Below are positions 19,117 through 27,918 of a DNA stretch of 64,000 nt, in pieces (the stretch's first letter is position 1; each line of letters opens with the position of its first letter). The DNA is taken from the NCBI GenBank assembly GCA_903890485.1, contig CAITBM010000116.1, positions 62,001-126,000 on the forward strand. Direction: 5' to 3'. Position numbers and translations under genes: made by a program. A model generated the notes under the pieces. It made no database searches, was not told where the DNA came from, and worked only from the letters and a program-made list of their open reading frames with translations. This stretch comes from an uncultured Opitutaceae bacterium. Its GTDB lineage: Bacteria > Verrucomicrobiota > Verrucomicrobiia > Opitutales > Opitutaceae.

Positions 19117-21300
19117 ATGGCAGCCCCCTCCATTGCGAGCGCCCTGAGACGCTCCCTGCTGATTAAGATCATCTCGAAGCACGCGCCCAGCAAGGAGGAC
19201 GTGGCCTCGGTTATCGAGCTGACCGCATCCAAGGTCGTGGAAGCCCTGCAGGCCCAGTCGATGACGCTCTACCTGGTCGAGGGCAACGACATCGCGTTTA
19301 AGCAGATCTATTACTCGCCCTCCCTCTGGTCGGACGACCCCAAGAAGGAGTCCAAGTTCAAGGAGATGGAGACCAAGCTCCTCCAGTTGAAGGTGCCAAA
19401 AGGCACCGGGGTCGTGGGCAAGGTGATCCAGACCGGCGAGCCGGTGTTCTTCCAGAATACCGAGAGCCAGGCGCCCATGATGACGTCGATGGCGAAGACG
19501 ACAGGCTTCGAGGTCCGGTCGATGCTGACCGTACCGCTGAAGACCTCGATCACCCTCGGGGCAATCCAGACGCTCAACAAGGAGTTCTCCGCCGGAACCA
19601 ACGGAGAGTTCACCGAGGCGGACCTCAAACTCCTCACGGAGGTCGCCGAGTACTCCTCTGCCCTCATCCACCGCATGGTGGACCCGAAATTCCAGCTCGG
19701 AGCCGAGGACATGGCCCGGTTTGTATCAAAGCTGACCGACCTGCCCCTCATAACGAAGATCGAGGAACTTGAGATCGACGAGAAGCTGGTCGAGACGACC
19801 GGTGACGCGATCATCCGCCGGGAGGGTATCTTCCCCCACAAGAGCCTGGGTCCAGGCTCGGTGGCGGTCGTGATGACCAATCCCCTCGACTACGCGAAGC
19901 GGGAATCGTTCTCGCAGGCTACGGAGCAGAGCATCGACGAGGTGAAGGTCGTCTCGGCGACACTATTCGAGGCGCTCGTGAAGAAATTCTTCAAGGACTC
20001 GAAGGCGGCTTCGAACGATGATGTCGACATCGGCTCAGTCACGAAGGTGATCAGCGATGCCTACGATGCGGAAGCCGAGGGCGGCGAGCACAAGGCGGTG
20101 GACCTGGAGAGCGAGGACTCGGCCCCGATCATCCAGCTGGCGAACCGGATAATCGAGGACGCCTACATTTCAGGGGCGTCTGACATCCACATCGAGCCGA
20201 TGGAAAAGGACCTCCTTATCCGCTACCGGATCGACGGGCTCTGTCAGGAAAAGCTGCGCCTTCCGAAGCAGGTTTCGACATCGCTGGTCACCCGCCTGAA
20301 GATCATGTGCAATCTCGACATCTCCGAGAGGCGCCTGCCGCAGGACGGCCGTATTGTCTTCAAGAAATACACCAAGAAGAACATCGATATCGACCTTCGT
20401 GTGGCCACGGGCCCGATGAACTACGGCGAGAAGGTCGTCATGCGTATCCTCGACAAGCAAAAGTCGACCCTGCCGCTCCCGGCGCTCGGCTTTTCCGAGG
20501 AGAACCTGGCCAGGTACCGCGAATGTATCCGCCAGCCCTACGGGATGATCCTTCATTGCGGACCCACGGGTTCCGGCAAGTCGATGACGCTCTACTCGGC
20601 GCTGGCGGAGGTGAACACGCCGGACATGAACATCCAGACGGCCGAGGACCCGATCGAGTACACGCTCCCGGGCCTAAACCAGATGCAGATGAACCGGCAG
20701 ATCGGCCTTACATTCGCACGGGCCTTGAGGTGCTACCTGCGCATGGATCCCGACGTGATCCTGGTCGGCGAGATTCGCGACGAGGAAACCGCCGGCATCG
20801 CCTCGGAGGCGGCCCTCACCGGGCACCTTCTCGTGTCGACCCTTCACACCAACGACGCCCCGTCCACGGTGACCCGGCTGGCTGAAATGGGCATCGAACC
20901 GTTCAACATTTCGGCGTCGCTTGTCTGCGTGTGCGCCCAGCGCCTGCTGCGGAGGGTCTGCAAGAACTGCAAGATGCCCTACGAGCCCGAGGGCCGGGAG
21001 AAGCAGATCATGGAGAAGGCCATCGGCTGGAGCGGGCAGATCTTCAAAGCGAACCCCCAGGGTTGCCCCGTCTGCAACGGGCTCGGCTACAAGGGCCGCG
21101 TCGGCATCCACGAGCTGATGGTGAACAACGAGAAGTTGACCGAGGGCATCAACAAGGAACTCGAGGTGGCCGAGCTCAAGAGGATCGCCATGGCGACCGG
21201 CATGAAGACCCTTCACCAGGACTCGATGCTCAAGGTTAAGATGGGGCTGACCACGGTCGAGGAGTCGCTCGCCAACGTGCCGCCCGACCTCATCCTCTAA
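19117..21300 (+). CDS. pilB: GAF-domain PilB/GspE-type assembly ATPase
   Basis: 727 aa. Residues about 20-190 form a GAF domain, about 200-300 a divergent T2SSE N-terminal domain, and about 330-720 the hexameric secretion ATPase. Walker A is GPTGSGKS (482-489); the Asp box is AEDPIEY; Walker B is ILVGEIRDEE; the His box is STLHTND. The C-terminal zinc motif has CKNC and CPVC pairs. This ATPase class powers extension of type IV pili or pseudopili. The GAF fusion suggests direct small-molecule or redox control. It is separate from the ATPase at 58499, so the genome has at least two such motors. The ATG at 19117 is preferred over ATG 19093 and TTG 19078. Subtype (pilus or secretion) is inferred. 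Confidence 0.88.
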   Translation: MAAPSIASALRRSLLIKIISKHAPSKEDVASVIELTASKVVEALQAQSMTLYLVEGNDIAFKQIYYSPSLWSDDPKKESKFKEMETKLLQLKVPKGTGVVGKVIQTGEPVFFQNTESQAPMMTSMAKTTGFEVRSMLTVPLKTSITLGAIQTLNKEFSAGTNGEFTEADLKLLTEVAEYSSALIHRMVDPKFQLGAEDMARFVSKLTDLPLITKIEELEIDEKLVETTGDAIIRREGIFPHKSLGPGSVAVVMTNPLDYAKRESFSQATEQSIDEVKVVSATLFEALVKKFFKDSKAASNDDVDIGSVTKVISDAYDAEAEGGEHKAVDLESEDSAPIIQLANRIIEDAYISGASDIHIEPMEKDLLIRYRIDGLCQEKLRLPKQVSTSLVTRLKIMCNLDISERRLPQDGRIVFKKYTKKNIDIDLRVATGPMNYGEKVVMRILDKQKSTLPLPALGFSEENLARYRECIRQPYGMILHCGPTGSGKSMTLYSALAEVNTPDMNIQTAEDPIEYTLPGLNQMQMNRQIGLTFARALRCYLRMDPDVILVGEIRDEETAGIASEAALTGHLLVSTLHTNDAPSTVTRLAEMGIEPFNISASLVCVCAQRLLRRVCKNCKMPYEPEGREKQIMEKAIGWSGQIFKANPQGCPVCNGLGYKGRVGIHELMVNNEKLTEGINKELEVAELKRIAMATGMKTLHQDSMLKVKMGLTTVEESLANVPPDLIL

Positions 21301-21547
21301 GGCGGGCATGGCCGGGGGATGGACGCGGGCCAAGACCGCCGGGCTGACTCCTGCAGCACCTCGAAATAGTTGGCACGGGCACGCGCCTCCTTTCGTGCGA
21401 ATCGCCTGTCCCATCGGAAGCCTCGTTGGTCGGAAATCCCTTACAAGGTCATGAGCCCATCCCCCGGAACCAGTTTCTCTCATTTTTCATTTGAATAACA
21501 ATGGTTTGGCACCTCATTGGCGCCCGACCTAAGCGCCTATTGCCTCA

Positions 21548-22057
21548 ATGCCCAACACCCTACCCTACAAGATAGCCGTCCTGGTCTTCCTGGAGAACGC
21601 CGCCGGCGAACATCTCCTGATCCTGAGGTCAAAGGCTCCCAACAAGGGCGCCTGGAGCCCCATCGGCGGCAAGCTGGAGATGGCGACGGGGGAATCTCCG
21701 TTTGAATGCGCAGTCCGAGAGACCCGGGAGGAGACCGGGCACCTCGTGACCGCTGCAGACCTGCACCTTTTCTCCGTGATCGCCGAGAAAGCCTACGAGG
21801 GCCAGTCGCACTGGCTCATGTTCCTGTTTCGATGCAGGAAGCCGCTCGCGAGCCTGCCCGCCGATATAGCGGAGGGTCGCTTTGGATTCTTCAGCCGCAA
21901 GTCTTTGGAATTGTTGGAGATACCTGAAACAGACCGCACGGCCCTTTGGCCGACATACGACCGGTACAAAGACTGCTTTGTGAGCCTTAAGGCGGACTGC
22001 CAGCCCGGAAAACCCGTGAGGGTTGAGATCGAGGAAATCACACCGAGCCCGATTTGA
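21548..22057 (+). CDS. Nudix hydrolase
   Basis: 169 aa. The Nudix box is recognisable, ending in ESPFECAVRETREETGH, so the metal-binding Glu residues are present. Between the leading Gly and the first conserved Glu there are seven residues (KLEMATG) instead of five, a two-residue insertion. Members hydrolyse nucleoside diphosphates linked to a second group; the substrate here is unknown. It stands alone between the GAF-PilB ATPase (247 bp upstream, nothing recognisable in that gap) and pdhA (55 bp downstream). Confidence 0.88.
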   Translation: MPNTLPYKIAVLVFLENAAGEHLLILRSKAPNKGAWSPIGGKLEMATGESPFECAVRETREETGHLVTAADLHLFSVIAEKAYEGQSHWLMFLFRCRKPLASLPADIAEGRFGFFSRKSLELLEIPETDRTALWPTYDRYKDCFVSLKADCQPGKPVRVEIEEITPSPI

Positions 22058-22112
22058 AAACCGCGCTTGATTTCCAACGTATCCGGCTGAAAGCTGACCC
22101 TTTCCACCAAAC

Positions 22113-23210
22113 GTGAGCAAGAAATCCAGTGCCATCGCCGACGTCCGGAGCGCAGCGGGAACCCCTAAAAACGGTCCTGCGGCCCATCCCGTCAACGCCT
22201 CCCTTTCAGCCGACCAGAAGATAGGCCTGTATCGCTTGATGGTGCGTATCAGGAGGTTCGAAGAACGCAGCCTGCGCGCATACCAGGCCAAGAAAATCGG
22301 TGGATTCCTCCACCTCTACATCGGTCAGGAGGCGGTTGCGGTGGGCTGCTGCTCGCTCATGGGCAAGGATGACCACGTGATTACGGCTTACCGGGACCAC
22401 GGCCATGCTATCGGCGTCGGGATGGAGTTAAATCCCCTGATGGCAGAACTTTACGGCAAGGTAACCGGGTGCTCCAAGGGCAAGGGGGGTTCGATGCACT
22501 TCTTTGACCCTGCGCGCAATTATTGGGGAGGCCACGGGATCGTCGGAGGGCAGGTGCCCCTGGGCACCGGCATCGCCTACGGGCTCAAGTACAAGGGACT
22601 AAAGGGCGCCTGCATGACCTTCATGGGCGATGGAGCCGTGAACCAGGGCGCCGTCCACGAGGCGTACAACCTGGCGGCGCTGTGGGACCTGCCGGTCATT
22701 TTCGTGATCGAGAACAACGGGTACTCGATGGGCACGAGCCAGGCCCGTAGCTCCGCTGGCGACCTGGCCCGCCGCGCCGAGGGCTACGGGATGGCCTGGG
22801 GCGTCTGCGAGGGCCACGATGTTTACGAGGTCAGGGCGTGCATGGCGCGTTTCCTTGAGGAGGCCCGCACAAACTCCAAGCCCGCCGTGGTCGAGATCCG
22901 GACCTACCGCTACCGGGGCCACTCCGTGGCCGACCCGGACAACACCTACCGCGCCAAGTCCGAGATCGAGGAGTACCGCAGGACCAAGGACCCGATCCAG
23001 GTCTTCCAGGCCCAGCTCCTTGCCGAGAAGGTTCTCGACCTTGCGCTGGTCGAGAAGATCGACGTCGAGGCCCGGGCCGAGGCCGACCTTTCGGCGGACT
23101 TCGCCGAGGCTAGCCCCTTCCCCACCGCCGCCGACCTCCAGAAGGACGTGTACTGGGAGGCTGACAACCCATCCGAGCGCAAATCCGGCGGTCGGCTATT
23201 CTTTAACTAA
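22113..23210 (+). CDS. pdhA: Pyruvate dehydrogenase E1 component, alpha subunit
   Basis: 365 aa thiamine-diphosphate enzyme subunit that decarboxylates pyruvate. The TPP/Mg motif is GDGAVNQGAVHEAYNLA with ENN downstream. The RYRGHSVADPD phosphorylation-loop region typical of the alpha subunit is present. It begins with GTG (MSKKSS). It is followed three bases later by pdhB and then pdhC, a complete E1alpha-E1beta-E2 operon. A branched-chain 2-oxoacid specificity cannot be excluded, but the sequence reads as the pyruvate type. Confidence 0.95.
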   Translation: MSKKSSAIADVRSAAGTPKNGPAAHPVNASLSADQKIGLYRLMVRIRRFEERSLRAYQAKKIGGFLHLYIGQEAVAVGCCSLMGKDDHVITAYRDHGHAIGVGMELNPLMAELYGKVTGCSKGKGGSMHFFDPARNYWGGHGIVGGQVPLGTGIAYGLKYKGLKGACMTFMGDGAVNQGAVHEAYNLAALWDLPVIFVIENNGYSMGTSQARSSAGDLARRAEGYGMAWGVCEGHDVYEVRACMARFLEEARTNSKPAVVEIRTYRYRGHSVADPDNTYRAKSEIEEYRRTKDPIQVFQAQLLAEKVLDLALVEKIDVEARAEADLSADFAEASPFPTAADLQKDVYWEADNPSERKSGGRLFFN

Positions 23211-23213
23211 GCG

Positions 23214-24191
23214 ATGCCTGTACTTCAATACCGCGAGGCCATTCGGCAAGCCCTTGCCGAGGAACTCACCCGGGACGCCAACGTTGTCGTCCTCGGCGAG
23301 GAGGTCGGTCAATTCCACGGCGCCTACAAGGTGACCGAGGGTCTACTGGCCAAGTTCGGCCCCAAGCGCATCGTCGATACTCCGATCAGCGAGGCCGGCT
23401 TCATCGGAATGGGAATCGGGGCCTCGATGCTCGGGGTCCGACCGGTGATCGAGCTCATGTTCTGGTCCTTCTACTCGGTGGCTTTCGACCAGATCCTCAA
23501 CAATGCGGCCAACGTGCGCTACATGTCGGGCGGGCAGATCAACTGCCCGATCGTGATCCGCGGCCCGGCAAACGGCGGGACCAACGTCGGCGCGACCCAC
23601 TCCCACACTCCCGAGAATGTCCTGGCCAACCACCCGGGAATCAAGGTGGTGGTGCCCGCGACACCCTATGACGCCAAGGGCCTCCTAAAGTCCGCCATTC
23701 GCGACAACGATCCCGTGATGTTCCTAGAAAACACCATGCTCTACGGCGACAAGGGCGAGGTTCCCGAGGACGACTACCTGGTGCCGCTCGGCAAGGCCGA
23801 CGTGAAGCGGGAGGGCACGGAGCTCACGATCGTGAGCTACGGGCGGGCCATGGTTCTCTCACTTGCCGTCGCCAACACGCTCCAACAGGAGCACAACAGG
23901 TCGGTGGAGGTTGTGGACCTTCGCTCCATTCGTCCCCTCGACATGGACACCGTCCTGGCATCGGTCAAGAAGACCCACCGGGTCCTCATCGTCGAGGAGC
24001 AGAAGCCGTTCTGCGGGGTCGGTGCCCAGCTTGCGTACATGATCCAGAGCGAGGCCTTCGACGAGCTCGACGCCCCGATCGGCCGGCTTTGCACGATTGA
24101 CTCGCCGTCAATCTACAGCCCGCCCGTTGAGATCGAGCAGCTTCCCAACGTCCAGAGAATCCTCAAGGCGGCCCTCGAGGCCCTGGCTTAA
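23214..24191 (+). CDS. pdhB: Pyruvate dehydrogenase E1 component, beta subunit
   Basis: 325 aa partner of PdhA, forming the alpha2beta2 E1 tetramer. Conserved features are EEVGQFHGAYKVTEGL near the N-terminus, the DTPISEAGF segment that meets the TPP site, and a C-terminal transketolase domain with EEQKPFCGVGAQL. It starts 3 bp after pdhA stops and is followed 19 bp later by pdhC. Confidence 0.96.
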   Translation: MPVLQYREAIRQALAEELTRDANVVVLGEEVGQFHGAYKVTEGLLAKFGPKRIVDTPISEAGFIGMGIGASMLGVRPVIELMFWSFYSVAFDQILNNAANVRYMSGGQINCPIVIRGPANGGTNVGATHSHTPENVLANHPGIKVVVPATPYDAKGLLKSAIRDNDPVMFLENTMLYGDKGEVPEDDYLVPLGKADVKREGTELTIVSYGRAMVLSLAVANTLQQEHNRSVEVVDLRSIRPLDMDTVLASVKKTHRVLIVEEQKPFCGVGAQLAYMIQSEAFDELDAPIGRLCTIDSPSIYSPPVEIEQLPNVQRILKAALEALA

Positions 24192-24210
24192 CCGAACCCG
24201 AGACGCTCCC

Positions 24211-25473
24211 ATGGCCAACATCATCGAAATGCCGAAGTTGAGCGACACCATGACGGTGGGGACGCTCGTCAAGTGGCTGAAGAAGGAAGGCGATAGCGTG
24301 AAGTCGGGCGACATGCTGGCCGAGGTCGAGACGGACAAGGCCACGATGGAGCTCGAGAGCTTCTTTGACGGCACGCTCCTTGCGCTCTTCGTGCCCGCAG
24401 GGTCCCAGGTGCCGCTCGGGGCTGCCCTCTGCGCAATCGGAAAGCTGGGGGAGAAGGTGGATCAGCCCGCGCCCAAGGCTGCCCCTGCAAGCGCCCCGGC
24501 GCCCACAGCCGAACCCACCCCAGCGGCCGCGCAGGCACCCGCCCCCGTGGCCGCCGCACCCGCGCCCGCCCCTCTTCCCCCCCCCGAGGCCGCGCCCTCT
24601 GGGCGGATCAAGGTTTCTCCCCTCGCTCGGAAGCTGGCAGCGGAAAAGGGCATCAGCCTCTCCTCCCTTAAGGGAAGCGGGCCGGGCGGGCGGATCCTTA
24701 GGTCCGATGTATTGAAGGGCCCCGGCAAGGCCGCCCCGGCTGCAGCCCCGTCCTTTGCGGCGACGAGCACCAAGGGGCCAATCCAGGAAGACAAGCTTGT
24801 CGCCGTCTCCAACATGAGGGGAACGATCGCTCGGCGCCTGCTCGAATCCAAGACCCAGATCCCCCATTTCTACCTGGACGTCGAGATCGACGCGGGCCCG
24901 CTCCTTGAGCTCCGGGCCCAGTTGAACGCTGCCCTTGAGAAGGACGGCGTGAAGCTCTCGGTTAACGATTTTGTCCTCAAGGGGGCCGCCGATGCCCTCA
25001 GGCGTGTGCCCGCAGTGAACTGCTCGTGGGAAGGCACCGCAGTCCGGCAGCATCCCGCCGCCCACGTGTCGTTTGCGGTGGCGATTGAAGACGGCCTGAT
25101 CACGCCCGTCATCCGCGACGCCCACCTGAAGACCCTCTTTGCGATCAGCGCCGAGGCCAAGTCACTAGGCAAGCGCGCCAAGGACAAGAAACTCACCCCC
25201 GCCGAATTCACGGGCGGGACCTTCTGCGTGTCCAACCTGGGCATGATGGGCATCGACCGGTTCTGCGCGATCATCAACCCCCCTAACGCGGCGATCCTGG
25301 CCGTGGGAACAACGGTCCGGAAACCCGTGGTGAAGGGCGACCAGATCGTGATCGGCCAGCGGATGACCCTCACCCTGTCTGCCGACCACCGGGTGGTCGA
25401 CGGCGCCGTGGGCGCGACCTACCTTGCGGCGCTCAGGGACCTCCTCGAGAAACCCGCCCTGCTCCTGCTCTAG
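24211..25473 (+). CDS. pdhC: Dihydrolipoamide acetyltransferase (PDH E2)
   Basis: 420 aa E2 core of the pyruvate dehydrogenase complex. Residues 1-80 are a lipoyl domain with the lipoylated lysine K43 in ETDKATME. A Pro/Ala-rich swinging linker follows (about 85-130), then the peripheral-subunit-binding domain (SPLARKLAAEKG, GSGPGGRI) and the catalytic acyltransferase domain with DHRVVDGAVG. ATG at 24211 is the first codon after pdhB that gives the lipoyl N-terminus MANIIEMPKLSDTM. Its stop codon overlaps the convergent DUF5069 gene in a shared CTAG. No dihydrolipoamide dehydrogenase gene is adjacent. Confidence 0.96.
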   Translation: MANIIEMPKLSDTMTVGTLVKWLKKEGDSVKSGDMLAEVETDKATMELESFFDGTLLALFVPAGSQVPLGAALCAIGKLGEKVDQPAPKAAPASAPAPTAEPTPAAAQAPAPVAAAPAPAPLPPPEAAPSGRIKVSPLARKLAAEKGISLSSLKGSGPGGRILRSDVLKGPGKAAPAAAPSFAATSTKGPIQEDKLVAVSNMRGTIARRLLESKTQIPHFYLDVEIDAGPLLELRAQLNAALEKDGVKLSVNDFVLKGAADALRRVPAVNCSWEGTAVRQHPAAHVSFAVAIEDGLITPVIRDAHLKTLFAISAEAKSLGKRAKDKKLTPAEFTGGTFCVSNLGMMGIDRFCAIINPPNAAILAVGTTVRKPVVKGDQIVIGQRMTLTLSADHRVVDGAVGATYLAALRDLLEKPALLLL

Positions 25474-25940
25474 TAAGCCGACTCCCAGGCCTTGGTGGAG
25501 AGCGGGTCGCGACCCTCGTCGCAGTCGATGTAGTCGAAGAAGGTCTCGATACCCTTGCCGTCGAGTCCCCCCTCCCGGATCCGGCGCTTCAGGGTCTCCG
25601 TGTTGGCCGCGGGGTCGTGCCAGCCTCGCTTCATCAGAAAGGAGTTCCACACCAGGCAATCGTCGTCCGAGCGCCTGATTCCCTTCTGCTCGACCCATTC
25701 GAGGACGTCCTCGTCCGATCCCCCGGCTAGCGTTCGCTGGCGGATTTCGGCAAAGGAGACGCCTAGGAACGTGCAGCAGCGCGTGTCAAAGACGCCCGGC
25801 TTGCCGTCGCCCAGATTGGCGAGGTAGTCCTCGGGGAGCTTCCCCTGTGCGTGGAGCCTTATCTTGTCGAGCATCCTGCCGAAATAGACGAGTCGGCCAA
25901 CTTTCGCGTAAGGGCTTCGCAGTCCGGGTACGGTGGGCAT
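25470..25940 (-). CDS. DUF5069 family protein
   Basis: 156 aa soluble protein. The pattern MLDKIRLHAQGKLPEDY, TRCCTFLGVSF and VEQKGIRRSDDDCLVWN matches the DUF5069 family, common in Verrucomicrobiota, Planctomycetes and cyanobacteria, with no established function. A Cys pair (TRCC) is conserved by eye. It converges on pdhC with overlapping stop codons and follows the phosphohexomutase gene by 28 bp on the same strand. Confidence 0.8.
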   Translation of the reverse strand: MPTVPGLRSPYAKVGRLVYFGRMLDKIRLHAQGKLPEDYLANLGDGKPGVFDTRCCTFLGVSFAEIRQRTLAGGSDEDVLEWVEQKGIRRSDDDCLVWNSFLMKRGWHDPAANTETLKRRIREGGLDGKGIETFFDYIDCDEGRDPLSTKAWESAY

Positions 25941-25968
25941 AAAAGGGAAAGGAGTCGCCCCTTAGGGA

Positions 25969-27918
25969 CTAGCCCTCGGCCCGGATTCGGGCGTCGGCCT
26001 CGATCAGCTTCTTCAGCCGCGCGAGCTCGTCTCGGACCCGGGCCTTCACCACCGCCAGCTCGGAGGCCCCGCCCACCTTGTCGGAGGCGAAAAGGTAGAA
26101 CTTCATCTTGGGCTCGGTGCCGCTGCCACGGGCGGCAAATCGGTAGCCGTTGCTGAGCGACACCACGTAGAGATCCTGCTTCGGGATCTCCTCACCGTCC
26201 GCATCCAGAATGCGCTCCCGGCCGAAGTCCTTGAATCCCGTGACCTTCACGTCCCCGAACGCGGTCGGCTTGTCAGTCCTGTACGTGTCCAGGATGCGCT
26301 TGATCTTGGCGTTCCCACTGGCGCCCTCGTAGTAGATGTTGATCGTGTCCTCCAGGTAGAACCCGTACTTCAGGTAGAGCCGGTCCAGGTATTCCGGGAC
26401 CGTGATCCCCTGCCCGGCAATCCAGGCGCACACCTCCGTGAACATCAGGCATGCGGCATTGCCGTCCTTGTCGCGGACATAGTCGTTGGGGAGGTACCCG
26501 TAGCTCTCCTCGGTCCCAAAGACGTAGAACGTGCTGTGCTTCTGGAGGAGGCGGGCCCTTTCGACAAAGGGCGTCTTGTCATAGTCCCAGCCGGGTCCCA
26601 TCGCCTTCTTCAGGCGCTCCTCGTAGACGGCGATCTTCGCGGCGATCCACTTAAACCCCGTGAGGGTGTCGATCACCTTCACCCCATGGCCCCGCCCGAT
26701 CGCATCCTGCAGCTCGGTCGTGACAAAGGTCTTGATGATGCAGGCGTTCAGGGAGCCCTCCTTCGGTATCCAGCCAAGCTCCTTGTACTTGAGCAGCCTG
26801 TACTCGGCGATGAGCGACCCGATCTGGTTGCCCGTAAGGAGCTCCATTTTCCCGGTCGCGCCCCTGACGGCCACTCCCATCCGGTCGCAGTCCGGGTCGG
26901 TCGCCATGACGACGCCGCAGCCCCGCGCGTCGGCCACCTTGACCGCCATGGACAGGGCCTCGGCGTTCTCGGGATTCGGGGACTTGACCGTGGGGAACCT
27001 GGGGTCGAGCGAGAGCTGCTCGTTCACCTCCACCACCCTGCATCCCGCGTGGATCAGCAGCGGCACCGAGTGGATGGCTCCTGTGCCGTGTAGGTTCGTG
27101 TAGACCACCTGGAGCGCCGCCTTCCGGAGCATCGCCTGGTCGATCGCCGCTGTGGCCGCGACGGCAAGGTAGGCGTCGTCGGCCTCTCGGCCGAGCGTCG
27201 TGACGCCGCTCAGGTCCGTTTGCAGGTAGGCCGTGATCGCCCCCAGCGGCACGGCCCCGACCTTCGCGACAATTCCCTTGTCGTGAGGCGGGATCACCTG
27301 ACCGCCGTCCACAAAGTAGGCCTTGAAGCCGTTGTCGTGGGGCGGATTGTGGCTTGCCGTGATCACGGCGCCGGCGTGGGCCTTCAGGTGGCGCACGGAA
27401 AAGCTCAACTGGGGAGTCGGCCTCGGCCCGTCAAAGATGAAGGCCTCGCCCCCTAGGCGCGCCCAGATCGACGCCGCAAGTTCGCAGAAATAGCGGGAGA
27501 AGAAGCGGACGTCGTGCGCGATGACAAGGCGCGGCCTGGCCGGGTCCTTGATCCCCTCCAAGTAGCCCTTGGTGTAGTTGAAAAGCCCGATCACGGCCCG
27601 GGCCAGCGTGAAGTCGTTCAGCATGTTGCTGCCGACCGCGGCGTGCTCCGGCACCCCGTAGACGCCGGGGGTTCCCGTCTCGGCCTTCGTCGCCACCGTC
27701 GCTATCGTTCGCCCACGGATGCCTCCCGTGCCAAACTCGAGCTCCCGGTAAAAACGGTCGTTCAGCTCGCTCCAGCTTCCGTTGTCGATCAGCTCCTTGA
27801 TGCTGGCTTCTGCCCACGGAGGCAGTTTTGCCGACAGATAGGCTGAGATATTGGTCTCGGCCGCCGGCATCAGCTTGCCCGCTCCAACCGCGGATTTCAG
27901 GGATTCGGAAGTCGTCAT
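25969..27918 (-). CDS. Phosphoglucomutase/phosphomannomutase-type phosphohexomutase
   Basis: 649 aa alpha-D-phosphohexomutase. The phosphoserine is S189 in TASHNPPHDNG. The metal loop is ATDPDCDRMGVAV and the sugar loop is GTEESYGYL. The length and the N-terminal EFGTGGIRG motif fit the large phosphomannomutase/PGM2-like subgroup rather than GlmM. It interconverts hexose 1- and 6-phosphates. Its ATG overlaps the stop of the UDP-sugar pyrophosphorylase gene (ATGA at 27915-27918), so the two are coupled: the mutase would supply the hexose 1-phosphate that the pyrophosphorylase activates. Substrate (glucose versus other hexoses) is inferred. Confidence 0.93.
   Translation of the reverse strand: MTTSESLKSAVGAGKLMPAAETNISAYLSAKLPPWAEASIKELIDNGSWSELNDRFYRELEFGTGGIRGRTIATVATKAETGTPGVYGVPEHAAVGSNMLNDFTLARAVIGLFNYTKGYLEGIKDPARPRLVIAHDVRFFSRYFCELAASIWARLGGEAFIFDGPRPTPQLSFSVRHLKAHAGAVITASHNPPHDNGFKAYFVDGGQVIPPHDKGIVAKVGAVPLGAITAYLQTDLSGVTTLGREADDAYLAVAATAAIDQAMLRKAALQVVYTNLHGTGAIHSVPLLIHAGCRVVEVNEQLSLDPRFPTVKSPNPENAEALSMAVKVADARGCGVVMATDPDCDRMGVAVRGATGKMELLTGNQIGSLIAEYRLLKYKELGWIPKEGSLNACIIKTFVTTELQDAIGRGHGVKVIDTLTGFKWIAAKIAVYEERLKKAMGPGWDYDKTPFVERARLLQKHSTFYVFGTEESYGYLPNDYVRDKDGNAACLMFTEVCAWIAGQGITVPEYLDRLYLKYGFYLEDTINIYYEGASGNAKIKRILDTYRTDKPTAFGDVKVTGFKDFGRERILDADGEEIPKQDLYVVSLSNGYRFAARGSGTEPKMKFYLFASDKVGGASELAVVKARVRDELARLKKLIEADARIRAEG

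Noticed and set aside
21301-21547. Possible RNA gene in the 247-bp gap before the Nudix gene
   Set aside because: No acceptor stem, T-loop motif or terminator hairpin could be found; nothing supports a tRNA or a known small RNA.
24460-24600. Pro/Ala codon repeats in pdhC
   Set aside because: These encode the swinging-arm linker expected in E2 enzymes, not a tandem repeat element. The similar run at 30820-31060 is the GspB-like linker.
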